Notes: generated by a model not told the origin, from the sequence alone. 64,000 nucleotides of DNA from Propioniciclava sinopodophylli (GCF_004324755.1 NZ_SDMQ01000002.1:186001-250000), one strand, 5' to 3'; shown: positions 8,247 to 19,358, counted from the stretch's first letter. Translations and numbers: made by a program.

Positions 8247-9047
8247 ATGCGATCCGGAACCTCCAGAAGGCGGCACAGGGCGGCACGTCCCCTCGCGCTC
8301 GCTTTCGCACTCGTCCTCATGGGCGCGCTCTACGCAGCCCTCTCCCCGGCCACCCAGGTGGCCGCTGACACGGGCATGTCCGCCCAGGTCGCCGAGGGCA
8401 AGGCACTCTTCCAGGTGACGTGCTCCTCGTGCCACGGCCTCAACGGCGAAGGCACCTCCCAGGGCCCGTCCCTGGTCGGCGTGGGGGCGGCGGCGGTCGA
8501 GTTCCAGATGGCCACCAACCGCATGCCGATGGCCAAGCCCGGCGCGCAGGCCCCCCGCAAGGTGGTGCAGTACACGGCGCAGGAGATCAACAACATCGCC
8601 GAGTACGTGCAGACCCTCGGCCCCGGCCCGGCCATCCCCAAGTCGGAGCAGTACGACTACTCAGGCCTGTCCGATGACGACATCGCCCGCGGCGGCGAGT
8701 TGTTCCGGACCAACTGCTCCGCCTGCCACCAGGCCGCGGGCAACGGCGGTGCGCTGCCGAACGGCAAGTACGCCCCCGCCCTGCAGGGCGTCGAGCCGCT
8801 GCACATCTACGAGGCCATCCGCACCGGCCCCCAGCAGATGCCCGTCTTCTCCGCCGGGGCCATCCCCGACGAGGACGTGGCCTCCATCATCGGCTACCTG
8901 AAGGGCATGGAGGAGCAGCCGTCGGCCGGCTTCTCCCTCGGTGGCCTCGGCCCCGTGACCGAAGGCTTTGCGGCCTGGGTTCTCGGCATCGGCGGCCTCG
9001 CCCTCGTCGCCACCTGGATCGCCTCCCGAGGAGCACGCGCGAAATGA
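8247..9047 (+). CDS. qcrC: diheme cytochrome c of the cytochrome bc1 complex
   Basis: A 266-residue membrane-anchored protein with two heme c sites: C59-SS-CH and C157-SA-CH. Met ligands are available in NRMPMAK and QQMPVFS. An N-terminal hydrophobic segment (about 14-34) follows an Arg-rich start and acts as signal or anchor; a second span lies near 238-258 (GFAAWVLGIGGLALVATWIA). Actinobacteria lack a soluble cytochrome c, and this diheme protein passes electrons straight to CtaC. The gene follows ctaE by 30 bases and overlaps qcrA in ATGA. Confidence 0.95.
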   Translation: MRSGTSRRRHRAARPLALAFALVLMGALYAALSPATQVAADTGMSAQVAEGKALFQVTCSSCHGLNGEGTSQGPSLVGVGAAAVEFQMATNRMPMAKPGAQAPRKVVQYTAQEINNIAEYVQTLGPGPAIPKSEQYDYSGLSDDDIARGGELFRTNCSACHQAAGNGGALPNGKYAPALQGVEPLHIYEAIRTGPQQMPVFSAGAIPDEDVASIIGYLKGMEEQPSAGFSLGGLGPVTEGFAAWVLGIGGLALVATWIASRGARAK

Positions 9048-10117
9048 GCCACGACCACTCCACCGCCCTGGTCACTCAGGACGACCCGCACCGCAACCCC
9101 GTGCCCAACCCGGGCATCGAGGAGCACGTCGAGCGCTGGTCGGACGTCGACAGCGCAGCGGCCAACCGCGCCTACCGCCAGGTCGTGACGCTCTTCGGCC
9201 TCGTTCCCCTGTTCGCCATCGCCTTCGTGGTGATCTACTTCGCCGTCCCCCGCCACGCGACGGCGAACATCCTCGGTGTCAACTGGCACGTGCACACCAC
9301 GCTGCTCGGCCTCACCGGCGGCCTGGCCGTGCTGCTCATCGGGGTCGGAGCCATTCACTGGGCGCGCCAGCTGATGAACGACACCGAGATCGCCGAGGAG
9401 CGGCACTCGCCCGCCTCGACCGAGGAGGAGCGCGCCGGCTTCGTCGACACCCTGAACGCCGGCATCGCTGACGCGGGCGTGTCGCGCCGCAAGATGATCG
9501 TTGCCTCCCTCGGTGGCGCTCTGGGCATCGTCGCGGTCCCCGCGCTGGTGACGCTGGCTGACATCGGCCCGTACCCGACCGCCGCGGTGCGTCGCGAGAC
9601 CATCGAGAAGACGATCTGGGCCGACGGCGTCCGCGTCGTCAACGACGTCAACCGCCTGCCGCTCAAGCCTTCCGACATCGAGATCGGCCAGCTGGTCAAC
9701 GCCGAGCCGGAAACCCTGTGGGACCTCCACGGCAAGGAGTACATGAACATGAAGGCCAAGAGCCCCTTGGTCGTCGTGCGCATGGACCCGAACTCGATCA
9801 AGATCCCCGAGTCCCGCTCCGCCTGGCACGTCGGAGGCATCCTGGCCTACAGCAAGATCTGCACCCACGTGGGCTGCCCGATCTCGCTGTGGGAGCAGCA
9901 GACTCACCACCTGCTGTGCCCCTGCCACCAGTCGACGTTCGACCTGGGCAACTCCGGCGTCGTCGTGTTCGGCCCCGCCGCCCGATCCCTGCCGCAGCTC
10001 CCCCTCAAGGTGAACGCCGACGGCTACCTGGTCGCGCAGAGCGACTTCACGGTGCCGATCGGCCCGAGCTACTTCGAGCGCGACTCCCGCAACGACTACA
10101 AGGACGGTGATCGGTGA
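9044..10117 (+). CDS. qcrA: Rieske iron-sulfur subunit of the cytochrome bc1 complex
   Basis: A 357-residue protein of the long actinobacterial type. Three N-terminal membrane segments lie near 48-68, 84-104 and 150-173. The Rieske fold carries CTHVGC (C273, H275, disulfide C278) and CPCHQSTF (C292, disulfide C294, H295), the complete 2Fe-2S ligand set. An RRK sequence (148-150) precedes the third span, a plausible Tat signal for late insertion as described for actinobacterial QcrA. The protein oxidises menaquinol and passes electrons to QcrC. It is coupled to both neighbours by overlapping codons. Confidence 0.95.
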   Translation: MSHDHSTALVTQDDPHRNPVPNPGIEEHVERWSDVDSAAANRAYRQVVTLFGLVPLFAIAFVVIYFAVPRHATANILGVNWHVHTTLLGLTGGLAVLLIGVGAIHWARQLMNDTEIAEERHSPASTEEERAGFVDTLNAGIADAGVSRRKMIVASLGGALGIVAVPALVTLADIGPYPTAAVRRETIEKTIWADGVRVVNDVNRLPLKPSDIEIGQLVNAEPETLWDLHGKEYMNMKAKSPLVVVRMDPNSIKIPESRSAWHVGGILAYSKICTHVGCPISLWEQQTHHLLCPCHQSTFDLGNSGVVVFGPAARSLPQLPLKVNADGYLVAQSDFTVPIGPSYFERDSRNDYKDGDR

Positions 10118-11796
10118 TGGCCAAGCCTGTTGGCATCGCTCCCGAGGGCGACATCCTCGAGACCCGTAGGCCGGCCGAGGGTGGGGCAGTGAAGTCCCTG
10201 CCCGGCCCTGCCGTGTGGCTCGACGAGCGCGTCGGCATCGCCAAGCTGGGCAAGGCGGGCCTGCGGAAGGTCTTCCCCGACCACTGGTCGTTCCTGCTGG
10301 GCGAGATCGCCCTGTACAGCTTCATCGTCCTGCTGCTCACCGGCATCTTCCTCACCATCTGGTTCAAGCCGTCGATGGCCGAGGTCGAGTACCAGGGCAG
10401 CTACGAGCTGATGCGCGGCCTGCAGATGAGCCAGGCGTTCGAGTCGACGCTGGCGATCAGCTTCGACGTCCGCGGTGGCATGCTGGTCCGCCAGATCCAC
10501 CACTGGGCCGCCCTGCTGTTCATGGCCGCGATGACCGCGCACATGCTGCGCGTGTTCTTCACCGGCGCGTTCCGCAAGCCCCGTGAAATCAACTGGCTCA
10601 TCGGCGTGGGCCTGCTGAGCCTCGGCATGATCGCCGGCATGACCGGCTACTCGCTGCCCGACGACCTGCTGTCCGGCACGGGCCTCCGGTTCACCGACGG
10701 CGCCATCCGCTCCATCCCGCTGGTGGGCACCTGGATCGAGTTCTTCGTCTTCGGTGGCGAATACCCCGGCGACATGATCATCGCCCGCTTCTACATGGCG
10801 CACATCCTGCTGCTGCCGGCCATCTTGCTCGGCCTCATCGCCGCGCACATGGCGCTGCTGGTGTACCACAAGCACACGCAGTTCCCCGGCCCCGGCCGCA
10901 CCGAGAACAACGTCGTGGGCTACCCGCTGTTCCCCGTCTACATGGCCAAGGCCGGGGGCTTCTTCTTCATCGTCTTCGGCGCCCTGATCCTCATGGGTGC
11001 GACGTTGTCGATCAACCAGGTCTGGCTCTACGGCCCGTACAACCCCGCGCAGGTCACCGCCGGCTCGCAGCCGGACTGGTACATGGGCTGGGTCGAGGGC
11101 GCCATCCGCATCATGCCGGGCTGGGAGTCCTCGTGGGGTTCGACGACGTGGTCGTGGAACGTCTTCATCCCGTTCGCCATCCTCATGGGCATTCTGTACA
11201 CCGGCCTCGCCGTGTGGCCCTTCGTCGAGGCGTGGCTGACCGGCGACAAGTCGCACCACAACATCCTCGACCGCCCGCGCAACGCCCCGACCCGCACGGC
11301 GCTCGGCGTGGCCGGCATGGTCTGGTACGGCCTCTTCTGGGTCGGCGGTGGCAACGACATCATCGCGACGCAGTTCAACGTCTCGCTGAACGCCGTGACC
11401 TGGTTCCTCCGCATCGCGGTCTTCGTCGGCCCGGTCATCGCGTTCATCGTCACCAAGCGCCTGTGCCTCTCGCTGCAGCGCGCCGACCGCGAGCGCGTCC
11501 TGCACGGGTCCGAGTCGGGCATCATCGTCCGCTCCCCCGCCGGCGGGTACCACGAGCCGCACGCCCCGATCTCCAACGACGAGGCGTTCACGCTCACCCA
11601 GCACCCGCAGTACGCGCCGCTGGAGGAGACACCCTCGCACGACGAGCACGGCGTCAAGCAGTCCGGCCCCGGTTCCGTCAGCGGCCTCCACGCCCGCCTG
11701 TCGGCCTGGTTCACCGGCGACGACATCGCCAAGCCGACCCGCGAGGAGATCGCGGACTCCCACCACCACGACGACGAGCCCAAGCAGCTCCACTGA
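10114..11796 (+). CDS. qcrB: cytochrome b subunit of the cytochrome bc1 complex
   Basis: A 560-residue menaquinol:cytochrome c reductase cytochrome b. Heme-ligand histidines are seen in IHHWAALLFMAAMTAHMLRV and in MAHILLLPAILLGLIAAHMA. The Qo-site PEWY motif appears as PDWY in SQPDWYMGWVEG. Beyond the usual eight spans it has the cytoplasmic C-terminal tail of actinobacterial QcrB (from about residue 455, rich in His, Glu and Asp). The start is either GTG 10114, overlapping the qcrA stop in GTGA, or ATG 10117. A strong terminator ends the operon. Confidence 0.95.
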   Translation: MMAKPVGIAPEGDILETRRPAEGGAVKSLPGPAVWLDERVGIAKLGKAGLRKVFPDHWSFLLGEIALYSFIVLLLTGIFLTIWFKPSMAEVEYQGSYELMRGLQMSQAFESTLAISFDVRGGMLVRQIHHWAALLFMAAMTAHMLRVFFTGAFRKPREINWLIGVGLLSLGMIAGMTGYSLPDDLLSGTGLRFTDGAIRSIPLVGTWIEFFVFGGEYPGDMIIARFYMAHILLLPAILLGLIAAHMALLVYHKHTQFPGPGRTENNVVGYPLFPVYMAKAGGFFFIVFGALILMGATLSINQVWLYGPYNPAQVTAGSQPDWYMGWVEGAIRIMPGWESSWGSTTWSWNVFIPFAILMGILYTGLAVWPFVEAWLTGDKSHHNILDRPRNAPTRTALGVAGMVWYGLFWVGGGNDIIATQFNVSLNAVTWFLRIAVFVGPVIAFIVTKRLCLSLQRADRERVLHGSESGIIVRSPAGGYHEPHAPISNDEAFTLTQHPQYAPLEETPSHDEHGVKQSGPGSVSGLHARLSAWFTGDDIAKPTREEIADSHHHDDEPKQLH

Positions 11797-11811
11797 GTGG
11801 CCGGGCCGATC

Positions 11812-11839
11812 GGGCCCCCTCCCAGACGGGAGGGGGCCC
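11812..11839 (+). terminator. terminator of the ctaE-qcrCAB operon
   Basis: GGGCCCCCTCCC and GGGAGGGGGCCC form perfect 12-bp arms around an AGAC loop, followed by GTTCTGT, 16 bases after the qcrB stop. Confidence 0.85.
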
Positions 11840-11855
11840 GTTCTGTCCCCGGCGG

Positions 11856-13325
<1,470 letters not shown>

Positions 13326-13336
13326 GCCCTCCAGGG

Positions 13337-13359
13337 CCCCTCAGGGCGACGCTGAGGGG
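13337..13359. terminator. hairpin after guaB1
   Basis: CCCCTCAG and CTGAGGGG form 8-bp perfect arms around a GGCGACG loop, 12 bases after the guaB1 stop. No U tract follows. Confidence 0.5.
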
Positions 13360-13409
13360 TTGCGTGGCGAGTTGCCTGCCCCCAACATCCGCGTCGCCCA
13401 CAGACCCCT

Positions 13410-13511
13410 GGGGCTCTCGGCACACGAAGCCGGGGCTCTCGGCACACGAAGCCGGGGCTCTCGGCACACGAAGCCGGGGCTCTCGGCGCAGGAAGCCGGG
13501 GCTCTCGGCGG
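13410..13511. repeat. 22-bp tandem repeat array, GCCGAGAGC family (copy B)
   Basis: Units of GGGGCTCTCGGCACACGAAG plus CC repeat with exact 22-bp period at 13410, 13432, 13454 and 13476, with a partial fifth at 13498. Read on the minus strand each unit is GCCGAGAGCCCCGGCTTCGT plus GT, matching the 22-bp arrays at 4488 and 32091 at most positions and the moeB insert at 44603 almost exactly. It lies between the convergent guaB1 and ctaF ends. There are no spacers, so it is not CRISPR. Confidence 0.85.
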
Positions 13512-13524
13512 ACGGGGACATGCA

Positions 13525-13558
13525 GAACGGGGACGGACCGTGTGGTCCGTCCCCGTTC
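13525..13558. terminator. bidirectional terminator between guaB1 and ctaF
   Basis: GAACGGGGACGGACC and GGTCCGTCCCCGTTC are perfect 15-bp arms around a GTGT loop. It lies 11 bases past the ctaF stop and serves the reverse-strand oxidase operon; it can also stop read-through from guaB1. Confidence 0.8.
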
Positions 13559-13569
13559 GGGTCTGTCGC

Positions 13570-13986
13570 TCAGTGCTGGTAGTCGCCCACGTAGTACTCG
13601 TAGGCCCAGCCGAGCGCGGCGTAGATGCCGAGGCCTGCACCCAGGAGGGTCAGCCACCAGCCGAACACGGCTCCCAGCAGCATGATCGCGATCGCGATCG
13701 TCGACCAGAAGGGGATGATCGAGGTCGGCGGGAAGAAGCCGAGCGCGCCGGCGCCCTCGATGATCTCGCCGTCCTTGCGGTCCTCCGGACGCGGGCCGGT
13801 CGAACGACCGGTCAGCGCCAGCAGGCCCCAGATCATGGCGCAGAACAGCAGCGTCAGGATCAGGACGGTGGTGCCGATGGGCTCGGGGTAGTTGCCGTGG
13901 TCACCCCACGTCATGAAGACGTAGATGGGGGTCACGATCGTGAAGAACACGACCATGAACAGGAAGAGCTTGGCCTCGGTCTTCAC
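13570..13986 (-). CDS. ctaF: actinobacterial cytochrome c oxidase subunit IV
   Basis: A 138-residue membrane protein with about four spans ([80 protein letters not shown]). This is the small fourth subunit particular to actinobacterial aa3 oxidases. No cofactor ligands are expected. GTG at 13986 overlaps the ctaD stop in GTGA. Confidence 0.92.
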   Translation of the reverse strand: MKTEAKLFLFMVVFFTIVTPIYVFMTWGDHGNYPEPIGTTVLILTLLFCAMIWGLLALTGRSTGPRPEDRKDGEIIEGAGALGFFPPTSIIPFWSTIAIAIMLLGAVFGWWLTLLGAGLGIYAALGWAYEYYVGDYQH

Positions 13987-15704
13987 TTGGCGGTCTCCTC
14001 TGCCGCGTCGGACTCCTCGGCCACGATGGCCTCCTGGAGCGGGTTCACCGGGTGCGGGCCGATGCCCGAGATCTCCGGGTGGTGCAGGTCGAAGGCGGGG
14101 GCCTCACTGCGGATGCGCGGCAGCTTGGTGAAGTTGTGGCGCGGCGGCGGGCAGGAGGTGGCCCACTCCAGGGAGCGGCCCCAGCCCCACGGGTCGTCCA
14201 CGGTCACGCGCGGGGCGGTCTTGTGGCTCTTGTAGACGTTCCACAGGAACGGCAGCATCGAGATGCCCAGCAGGAACGAGCCGACCGTGGAGACCTGGTT
14301 GAGGAAGGTGAAGTCCTCACCGGGCAGGTAGTCCGCGATGCGGCGCTGCATGCCCTCGACACCCAGCCAGTGCTGGACGAGGAAGGTCAGGTGGAAGCCG
14401 GCGAACACCAGCCAGAAGTGCAGCTTGGCGAGCTTCTCGTCCAGCATGTAGCCGTACCACTTGGGCCACCAGAAGTAGAAGCCGGCGAACATCGAGAACA
14501 CGACGGTGCCGAACAGCACGTAGTGGAAGTGGGCGACGACGAAGTACGTGTCGGACACCTGGAAGTCGAGCGGCGGGCTGGCGAGGATGACGCCGGTCAG
14601 GCCACCGAAGAGGAAGGTCGTCAGGAAGCCGATTGCCCACAGCATGGGGCTGTCGAGCCTGACCGAGCCGTTCCACATCGTGCCGATCCAGTTGAAGAAC
14701 TTCACGCCCGTGGGCACGGCGATCATGAACGTCATGAACGAGAAGAACGGCAGGTTCACCGCGCCCGTGACGAACATGTGGTGGGCCCACACCGAGATCG
14801 ACAGGGCGCCGATCGCCAGCGTCGCGCCGACCAGGCCGACGTAGCCGAAGATCGGCTTGCGGCTGAAGACCGGGATGATCTCGGTGATGATGCCGAAGAA
14901 CGGCAGCGCGAGGACGTAGACCTCGGGGTGCCCGAAGAACCAGAACAGGTGCTGCCACAGCATCGCGCCACCGGTGGCGGCGTCGAGGATGTGGGTGCCC
15001 AGCACGCGGTCGCTCAGGAGTACCAGCAGGCCGGCGGCCAGCACGGGGAACACGACGAGGATCAGGATCGAGGTCACCAGGATGTTCCAGGTGAACATCG
15101 ACATGCGGAACATCGTCATGCCGGGGGCACGCATCGTCACGATCGTGGTGATGAAGTTCACCGCGCCGAGGATGGAGCTCAGGCCCAGCAGGTAGAGGCC
15201 GACGATCCATAGGTCGCCACCCACGCCGGGCGAGTGCACGGCGTCCGACAGCGGCACGTAGGCGAACCAGCCGAAGGAGGCCGCGCCGTCCGGGGTGAGG
15301 AAGCCGGCGCAGGCGATCAGCGAGCCGAACAGGTACAGCCAGTAGCTGAACATGTTCAGGCGCGGGAACGACACGTCCGGGGCGCCGATGTGCAGCGGCA
15401 TGAGCGCGTTGGCGAACGCCGCGACCATGGGCGTCGCGAACATCAGCAGCATGATCGTGCCGTGCATGGTGAAGAACTGGTTGAAGGTCTCGTAGTGCAG
15501 GTACTGCAGACCCGGGAACGCCAGCTCGGCGCGGATGGCCAGCGCGAGCAGGCCGCCGAAGGCGAAGAACGCCAGCGCCGTCCAGATGTACAGCTTCGCG
15601 ATGACCTTGTGGTCGGTCGTGGTCATCCACGACCAGAAGATCGCGCCCAGGTTCTCCTTGCGGGCCGGGCGGACCGCGGTGGCATCAATGCGTGCGGTGG
15701 TCAT
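13983..15704 (-). CDS. ctaD: cytochrome c oxidase subunit I
   Basis: A 573-residue heme-copper oxidase catalytic subunit. The low-spin heme ligands are the His of MHGTIMLL and the second His of HFHYVLFG, whose first His binds heme a3. The copper B site comprises the His of FFGHPEVYV, with the cross-linked Tyr, and the two His of WAHHMFVTG. The HPEVY glutamate of the proton D-path places it in the A family. It reduces oxygen to water and pumps protons. The gene sits between ctaC (4-base gap) and ctaF (overlap), one operon. Confidence 0.97.
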   Translation of the reverse strand: MTTARIDATAVRPARKENLGAIFWSWMTTTDHKVIAKLYIWTALAFFAFGGLLALAIRAELAFPGLQYLHYETFNQFFTMHGTIMLLMFATPMVAAFANALMPLHIGAPDVSFPRLNMFSYWLYLFGSLIACAGFLTPDGAASFGWFAYVPLSDAVHSPGVGGDLWIVGLYLLGLSSILGAVNFITTIVTMRAPGMTMFRMSMFTWNILVTSILILVVFPVLAAGLLVLLSDRVLGTHILDAATGGAMLWQHLFWFFGHPEVYVLALPFFGIITEIIPVFSRKPIFGYVGLVGATLAIGALSISVWAHHMFVTGAVNLPFFSFMTFMIAVPTGVKFFNWIGTMWNGSVRLDSPMLWAIGFLTTFLFGGLTGVILASPPLDFQVSDTYFVVAHFHYVLFGTVVFSMFAGFYFWWPKWYGYMLDEKLAKLHFWLVFAGFHLTFLVQHWLGVEGMQRRIADYLPGEDFTFLNQVSTVGSFLLGISMLPFLWNVYKSHKTAPRVTVDDPWGWGRSLEWATSCPPPRHNFTKLPRIRSEAPAFDLHHPEISGIGPHPVNPLQEAIVAEESDAAEETAK

Positions 15705-15708
15705 GGGG

Positions 15709-16557
15709 TCAGCCCTCCAGCTTCGGCCCGGTGGACGGGAACTCGGGGACGATCAGCGCGCCGGTCTGGCCATCGGCGGCGAGCTGCTTGACGTACTCGT
15801 TGTACTCGGCCTCGGGGACCACCTCGACGTGGAACACCATCGCCGCGTGGTAGGTGCCACACAGCTCGGCGCACTTGCCGAGGAAGGTGCCCTCCTTGGT
15901 CGCGGTCACGTCGAAGGTGTTCGTGCGGCCGGGGATCACGTCGAGCTTGAAGTAGAAGTCGGGGATCCAGAAGGAGTGGATCACGTCGGCCGAGTTCAGC
16001 TTGAACCGAACCGGCTTGTCGAGCGGCAGGACCAAGGTGGGGATCTCCTCCACGGTGCCGACGGTGTGCGCGTCGACGCCGATGGCGGGGTTCTCGGCCT
16101 CCATGTAGTTGAAGGTCCAGGACCACTTCTGGCCGATCACGTCGATCTTGTGGACCGCGTCGTCGCTCTCCTTGGCCAGCACGCCGTTCTGGGCCTGCAC
16201 GGTGAAGAAGAACAGCACGCCGATGACCAGGAACGGCACCAGCGTGTACAGGATCTCCATCGGGAGGTTGTACTTGACCTGGCGCGGCACGTCGGACTCG
16301 CTGCGGCGGCGGTAGCGGAAGACCGCCCAGCCGATGAGGCCCCACACGATGACGCCGACGACCATGGATGCGATCCAGGCGCCGTTCCACAGGTCGCCGA
16401 TGAACGGCGCCCGGTCACTGGCTGCCTCCGGGAGTCCCCAACGACCCCACTGCTCGACCGTCGCCTGGGAACACCCACTGAGTGCCACGGCGCCGATACC
16501 GACGGCTGCAGCTCCCCAGATGCGTCGTGCGGCCTGGGAGGTTCTGTTCGAAGCCAC
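15709..16557 (-). CDS. ctaC: cytochrome c oxidase subunit II, lipoprotein
   Basis: A 282-residue electron-entry subunit. The N-terminus has a lipoprotein signal with lipobox ALSGC (Cys about 29). Two membrane spans follow (about 58-78 and 100-122). The CuA domain ends with [12 protein letters not shown], giving the two Cys, His and Met ligands; the other His is in [10 protein letters not shown]. The Trp-rich electron-entry segment (QKWSWTFNY) is present. It receives electrons from QcrC. GTG at 16557 is used. Confidence 0.95.
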   Translation of the reverse strand: MASNRTSQAARRIWGAAAVGIGAVALSGCSQATVEQWGRWGLPEAASDRAPFIGDLWNGAWIASMVVGVIVWGLIGWAVFRYRRRSESDVPRQVKYNLPMEILYTLVPFLVIGVLFFFTVQAQNGVLAKESDDAVHKIDVIGQKWSWTFNYMEAENPAIGVDAHTVGTVEEIPTLVLPLDKPVRFKLNSADVIHSFWIPDFYFKLDVIPGRTNTFDVTATKEGTFLGKCAELCGTYHAAMVFHVEVVPEAEYNEYVKQLAADGQTGALIVPEFPSTGPKLEG

Positions 16558-16652
16558 GTCACACCCTTCCGATTCTTAGGTCCACACCCTCCGCGTCGGG
16601 GCAGCGCCCTGCGGTGGGAGTCGATGCTCGGCATCAGACTAACCCAAACAAG

Positions 16653-16684
16653 CATCCCGACGCCTCTTGCGAGGCGCCGGGATG
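16653..16684 (-). terminator. terminator of the Fe-S carrier gene
   Basis: CATCCCGACGCCTC and GAGGCGCCGGGATG pair across TTGC with one mismatch. On the minus strand they are followed by CTTGTTTGGG, a U-rich tail. It ends erpA before the ctaC promoter region. Confidence 0.75.
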
Positions 16685-16739
16685 TCGAGTGGTGGGACGA
16701 ACGTGTCCCGATCGTGACCTGGCTGAGGCAGACGTCCGA

Positions 16740-17096
16740 TCAGTGGAAGCTGTCGCCGCAGGCGCAGGAGCCGCCGGCGTTCGGGTTGTCGATGGTGAAA
16801 CCCTGCTGCTGGATCGTGTCGACGAAGTCGATCGTGGCGCCCGTCAGGTAGGGGGCGCTCATGCGGTCCGTCACGACCTTGACGCCGTACCACTCCTTGG
16901 TGACGTCGCCGTCGAGGTCGCGGTCGTCCAGCGCGAGCTGGTAGCGCAGGCCGGAGCAGCCGCCGGGGGCTACGGAGATGCGCAGGGCCAGGCCCTCCTC
17001 GCCCTCGCTGGCCGCGAGGTCGGAGACCTTCTTGGCCGCGACCTCGGTCAGGATGATGCCGTCGGCCAGGGCCTCGGTCTGGGTGTCAACGCTCAT
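16740..17096 (-). CDS. erpA: A-type iron-sulfur carrier (ErpA/HesB-like)
   Basis: A 118-residue A-type carrier of the IscA/ErpA family that delivers Fe-S clusters to apo-proteins. The three conserved cysteines are present: GGCSGLRY and the C-terminal SCACGDSF. It corresponds in position to mycobacterial Rv2204c. It is likely to serve Fe-S users such as QcrA and LipA, which is an inference. An AGGAAC-type ribosome site precedes ATG at 17096. It is monocistronic, with its own terminator. Confidence 0.9.
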   Translation of the reverse strand: MSVDTQTEALADGIILTEVAAKKVSDLAASEGEEGLALRISVAPGGCSGLRYQLALDDRDLDGDVTKEWYGVKVVTDRMSAPYLTGATIDFVDTIQQQGFTIDNPNAGGSCACGDSFH

Positions 17097-17208
17097 GAGA
17101 TGGTTCCTCCGGGTGAGTCTTGGTACCGCTTCAACGCTGCGGCTGGGGCGGCGTATTCCGACGCGCTGCTGGGAACAGCTTAGGTCACGAGCCGGAACAG
17201 GCGAAGAG

Positions 17209-18234
17209 TCACCACGTCCAGCTGGACGCCACGCCCGCCGCGCGGCGGGTCAGCTCGGCCGAGCCGAGGTCGGCCCCGCCCCCCACCGCGTAGGCGACCT
17301 CGACCCCGAACGTGCGCAGTTCCCGACCGGAGATGTCGACCTTGCGGGCCACCACCACGACGGGGCGCATGGTGCGCTCCCCCAGCGCCGCCACCTCGGG
17401 CACGACGTGGCCGCCACGGGTGGCGAAGTCGACGTGGTCGGCGCCGGTGACCAGCACGTCGGCGACGGACGCCGTGCGCTCGAGCTGGGCGACCTCCGCG
17501 CACAGCGAGGGCCCCGAGGTGGCCCAGCCGCCGAGCGCAGCGAGGGCCAGCACGGCGCCGCCGGCCGCACCCAGGCCCGGGGCGTCGGGGACGCCGAGGG
17601 CCCCGGCCAGCGCGCCGAGCGCCGCGTCGGTGGAGAGCATGAGGGCCGGGTCGGTGCCGGCAGCGCGCCCGCGCCGCGAGGTCAGGCCGCGCAGGCCGAG
17701 CAGCATGTCCTGCAGCTCGGCGGGGTCGACGACGGCGACAAGCTCGGTGTCCCCCACCAGGGCACGGGCGGGGGCGAGGTCGACGGTGGTGATGCCCGTC
17801 AGGCCGCCGGCGCCGGCGTCCAGCGGCACATCGGCCGCGGCGCCCAGCGCGTGCAGGAGGCCGGCGCCGCCGTCGTGGGTGAGCAGGCCGGTGAGGTCGA
17901 CGACGACGCGGCGGGGGCGTCCGGCCAGCGCCTCGGCCAGCGCGCGGCCCACTCCCAGCGACGTTGAGACCGGGTCGACGCCCGTGGGCTCCTCGTCCCC
18001 GTGGGTGTGGTCGTGGTGCCCGTGGTGGCCGGGGTCGGCGTCCGGGTCACGGACGACGACCGCGTCGTGGCCCAGCGCGTCCAGCGCCTCGGCGAGGTCG
18101 GGGCCGCCGGAGGCCAGCGGCACGACCGCAACCTGAGTGCCGGGCCGGGCCGCGACGAAGGCACGACCGAGCGCGGCCCCCGCGTCGGCTGACGCGAGGG
18201 CCCCGATCCGGTCGGTGCAGACGACCACACGCAC
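17209..18234 (-). CDS. glycerate kinase-family protein with His-rich insert
   Basis: A 341-residue protein with the layout of the type-2 glycerate kinase family: an N-terminal VVVCTDRIGALASADAGAAL, a glycine-rich GGAGLLHALGA block and a C-terminal region. It corresponds in position to mycobacterial Rv2205c. The family motifs are weak, so the glycerate reaction should not be assumed. An insert near residues 64-82 reads DADPGHHGHHDHTHGDEE, a candidate metal-binding loop with seven His. GTG at 18234 overlaps the pspAA stop by one base (TAGTG), so it is translated with the Psp pair. Confidence 0.65.
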   Translation of the reverse strand: MRVVVCTDRIGALASADAGAALGRAFVAARPGTQVAVVPLASGGPDLAEALDALGHDAVVVRDPDADPGHHGHHDHTHGDEEPTGVDPVSTSLGVGRALAEALAGRPRRVVVDLTGLLTHDGGAGLLHALGAAADVPLDAGAGGLTGITTVDLAPARALVGDTELVAVVDPAELQDMLLGLRGLTSRRGRAAGTDPALMLSTDAALGALAGALGVPDAPGLGAAGGAVLALAALGGWATSGPSLCAEVAQLERTASVADVLVTGADHVDFATRGGHVVPEVAALGERTMRPVVVVARKVDISGRELRTFGVEVAYAVGGGADLGSAELTRRAAGVASSWTW

Positions 18235-18521
18235 TAGGGCATCAACCCTTCGAAGCTGGAGTCCTCGCCGATCCAGTCCTGCACCTGCTCCACGGACGCC
18301 TCGGCGTCGGGGAGGATGACGTCGGAGTCGAGGAGGAGGTCGTCGTCCAGCAGCGTGCCCTGGGTGCGGACCTCGTCCAGCAGGCGCTCCAGCGCCCGCT
18401 TCAGCCAGTCGGCGTCGCCCGCCTGGGCGGCTGCCTCGACGTCGTCGTCCAGCGCGTTGAGCAGATCGAGCTCGGCGTCGTCGAGCCGGTACTGACCCTC
18501 ACCGAGGATGCGGACGATCAT
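18234..18521 (-). CDS. pspAA: PspA-associated protein PspAA
   Basis: A 95-residue protein opening MIVRILGEGQYRL, with LLNALDDDVEAA in the middle and DSDVILPDAEASVEQV towards the end. This is the PspAA signature of small actinobacterial and archaeal partners of PspA. It starts six bases after pspA ends and overlaps the next gene by one base. It probably acts with PspA in the membrane-stress response; the mechanism is unknown. Confidence 0.85.
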   Translation of the reverse strand: MIVRILGEGQYRLDDAELDLLNALDDDVEAAAQAGDADWLKRALERLLDEVRTQGTLLDDDLLLDSDVILPDAEASVEQVQDWIGEDSSFEGLMP

Positions 18522-18527
18522 GGGGCT

Positions 18528-19358
18528 TCACTCCCCCTGGCCGGCCGGCCTGCCCTCGGCCGGGGCGTCGGTGACCTCGGTCACGTCGGCGTCCACCGGC
18601 TCGCCGGGGGCTGCGGACAGCTGCGGGGTCGCCTGCGGCGCTGCGCCGGAGGTGATGGCCCCCATGGACGCCTTGAGCGATGCCAGCTCGTTCTCGACCT
18701 GGGAGGAGGACGCGAGCGTGTCGAGCTCGCGGGTGATGTCGTCCTTGAAGGAGCCCGACGGGTCCTCCAGGGCGCCGGAGGCGAGCAGCTCGTCGATGGC
18801 GCCGGCGCGGGCCTGCATCTGGGCCGTCTTGTCCTCAGCGCGCTGGATCGCGAGGCCGACGTCGCCCATTTCCTCCGAGATGCCGGTGAAGGCCTCGTTG
18901 ATGCGGGTCTGGGCCTCGGCGGCGGAGTAGGTGGCCTTGATGGTCTCCTTGCGGGTGCGGAACGCGTCGACCTTGGCCTGCAGGCGGGTGCTGGCGCGGA
19001 CGAGCTTTTCCTCCTCGCCCTGCAGGGTCGCGTGCTGCGTCATCAGGTCGTCCAGCTGCGACTGCAGGCCCGACTTGCGGGTCAGGGCCTCGCGGGCCAG
19101 GTCCTCGCGGTTGACCTCGAGCGCGCGCTGCGCCGACAGGGTGAGCTTCTTCATCTCGGCGTCCATCTGGTTCGCCTGGAGCTCCACGCGCTTGCGGCTG
19201 GTGGCCACGTCGGCGACGCCGCGGCGGACCTTCTGCAGCAGCTCGAGCTGGCGCTGGTAGGAGTAGTCGAGGGTCTCGCGCGGATCCTCGAGCTTGTCCA
19301 TGGCCTTGTCGGCCTTCGCGTTGAGGACAAGCTTGAGGCGTTCGAACAAACCGGCCAT
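18528..19358 (-). CDS. pspA: phage shock protein A (PspA/IM30 family)
   Basis: A 276-residue coiled-coil ESCRT-III-like protein that coats and stabilises the cytoplasmic membrane. It opens MAGLFERLKLVLNAKADKAM, followed by DPRETLDYSYQRQLELLQKV, the PspA signature. Long heptad helices run to about residue 220. The tail is Ala/Pro/Glu-rich and likely disordered. It is first of three co-directional genes (pspA-pspAA-glycerate kinase-like). The divergent DUF3043 gene shares the upstream region. Confidence 0.93.
   Translation of the reverse strand: MAGLFERLKLVLNAKADKAMDKLEDPRETLDYSYQRQLELLQKVRRGVADVATSRKRVELQANQMDAEMKKLTLSAQRALEVNREDLAREALTRKSGLQSQLDDLMTQHATLQGEEEKLVRASTRLQAKVDAFRTRKETIKATYSAAEAQTRINEAFTGISEEMGDVGLAIQRAEDKTAQMQARAGAIDELLASGALEDPSGSFKDDITRELDTLASSSQVENELASLKASMGAITSGAAPQATPQLSAAPGEPVDADVTEVTDAPAEGRPAGQGE

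Noticed and set aside
13410-13511. CRISPR array
   Set aside because: The 22-bp units follow one another without spacers, and no cas gene is in the window.
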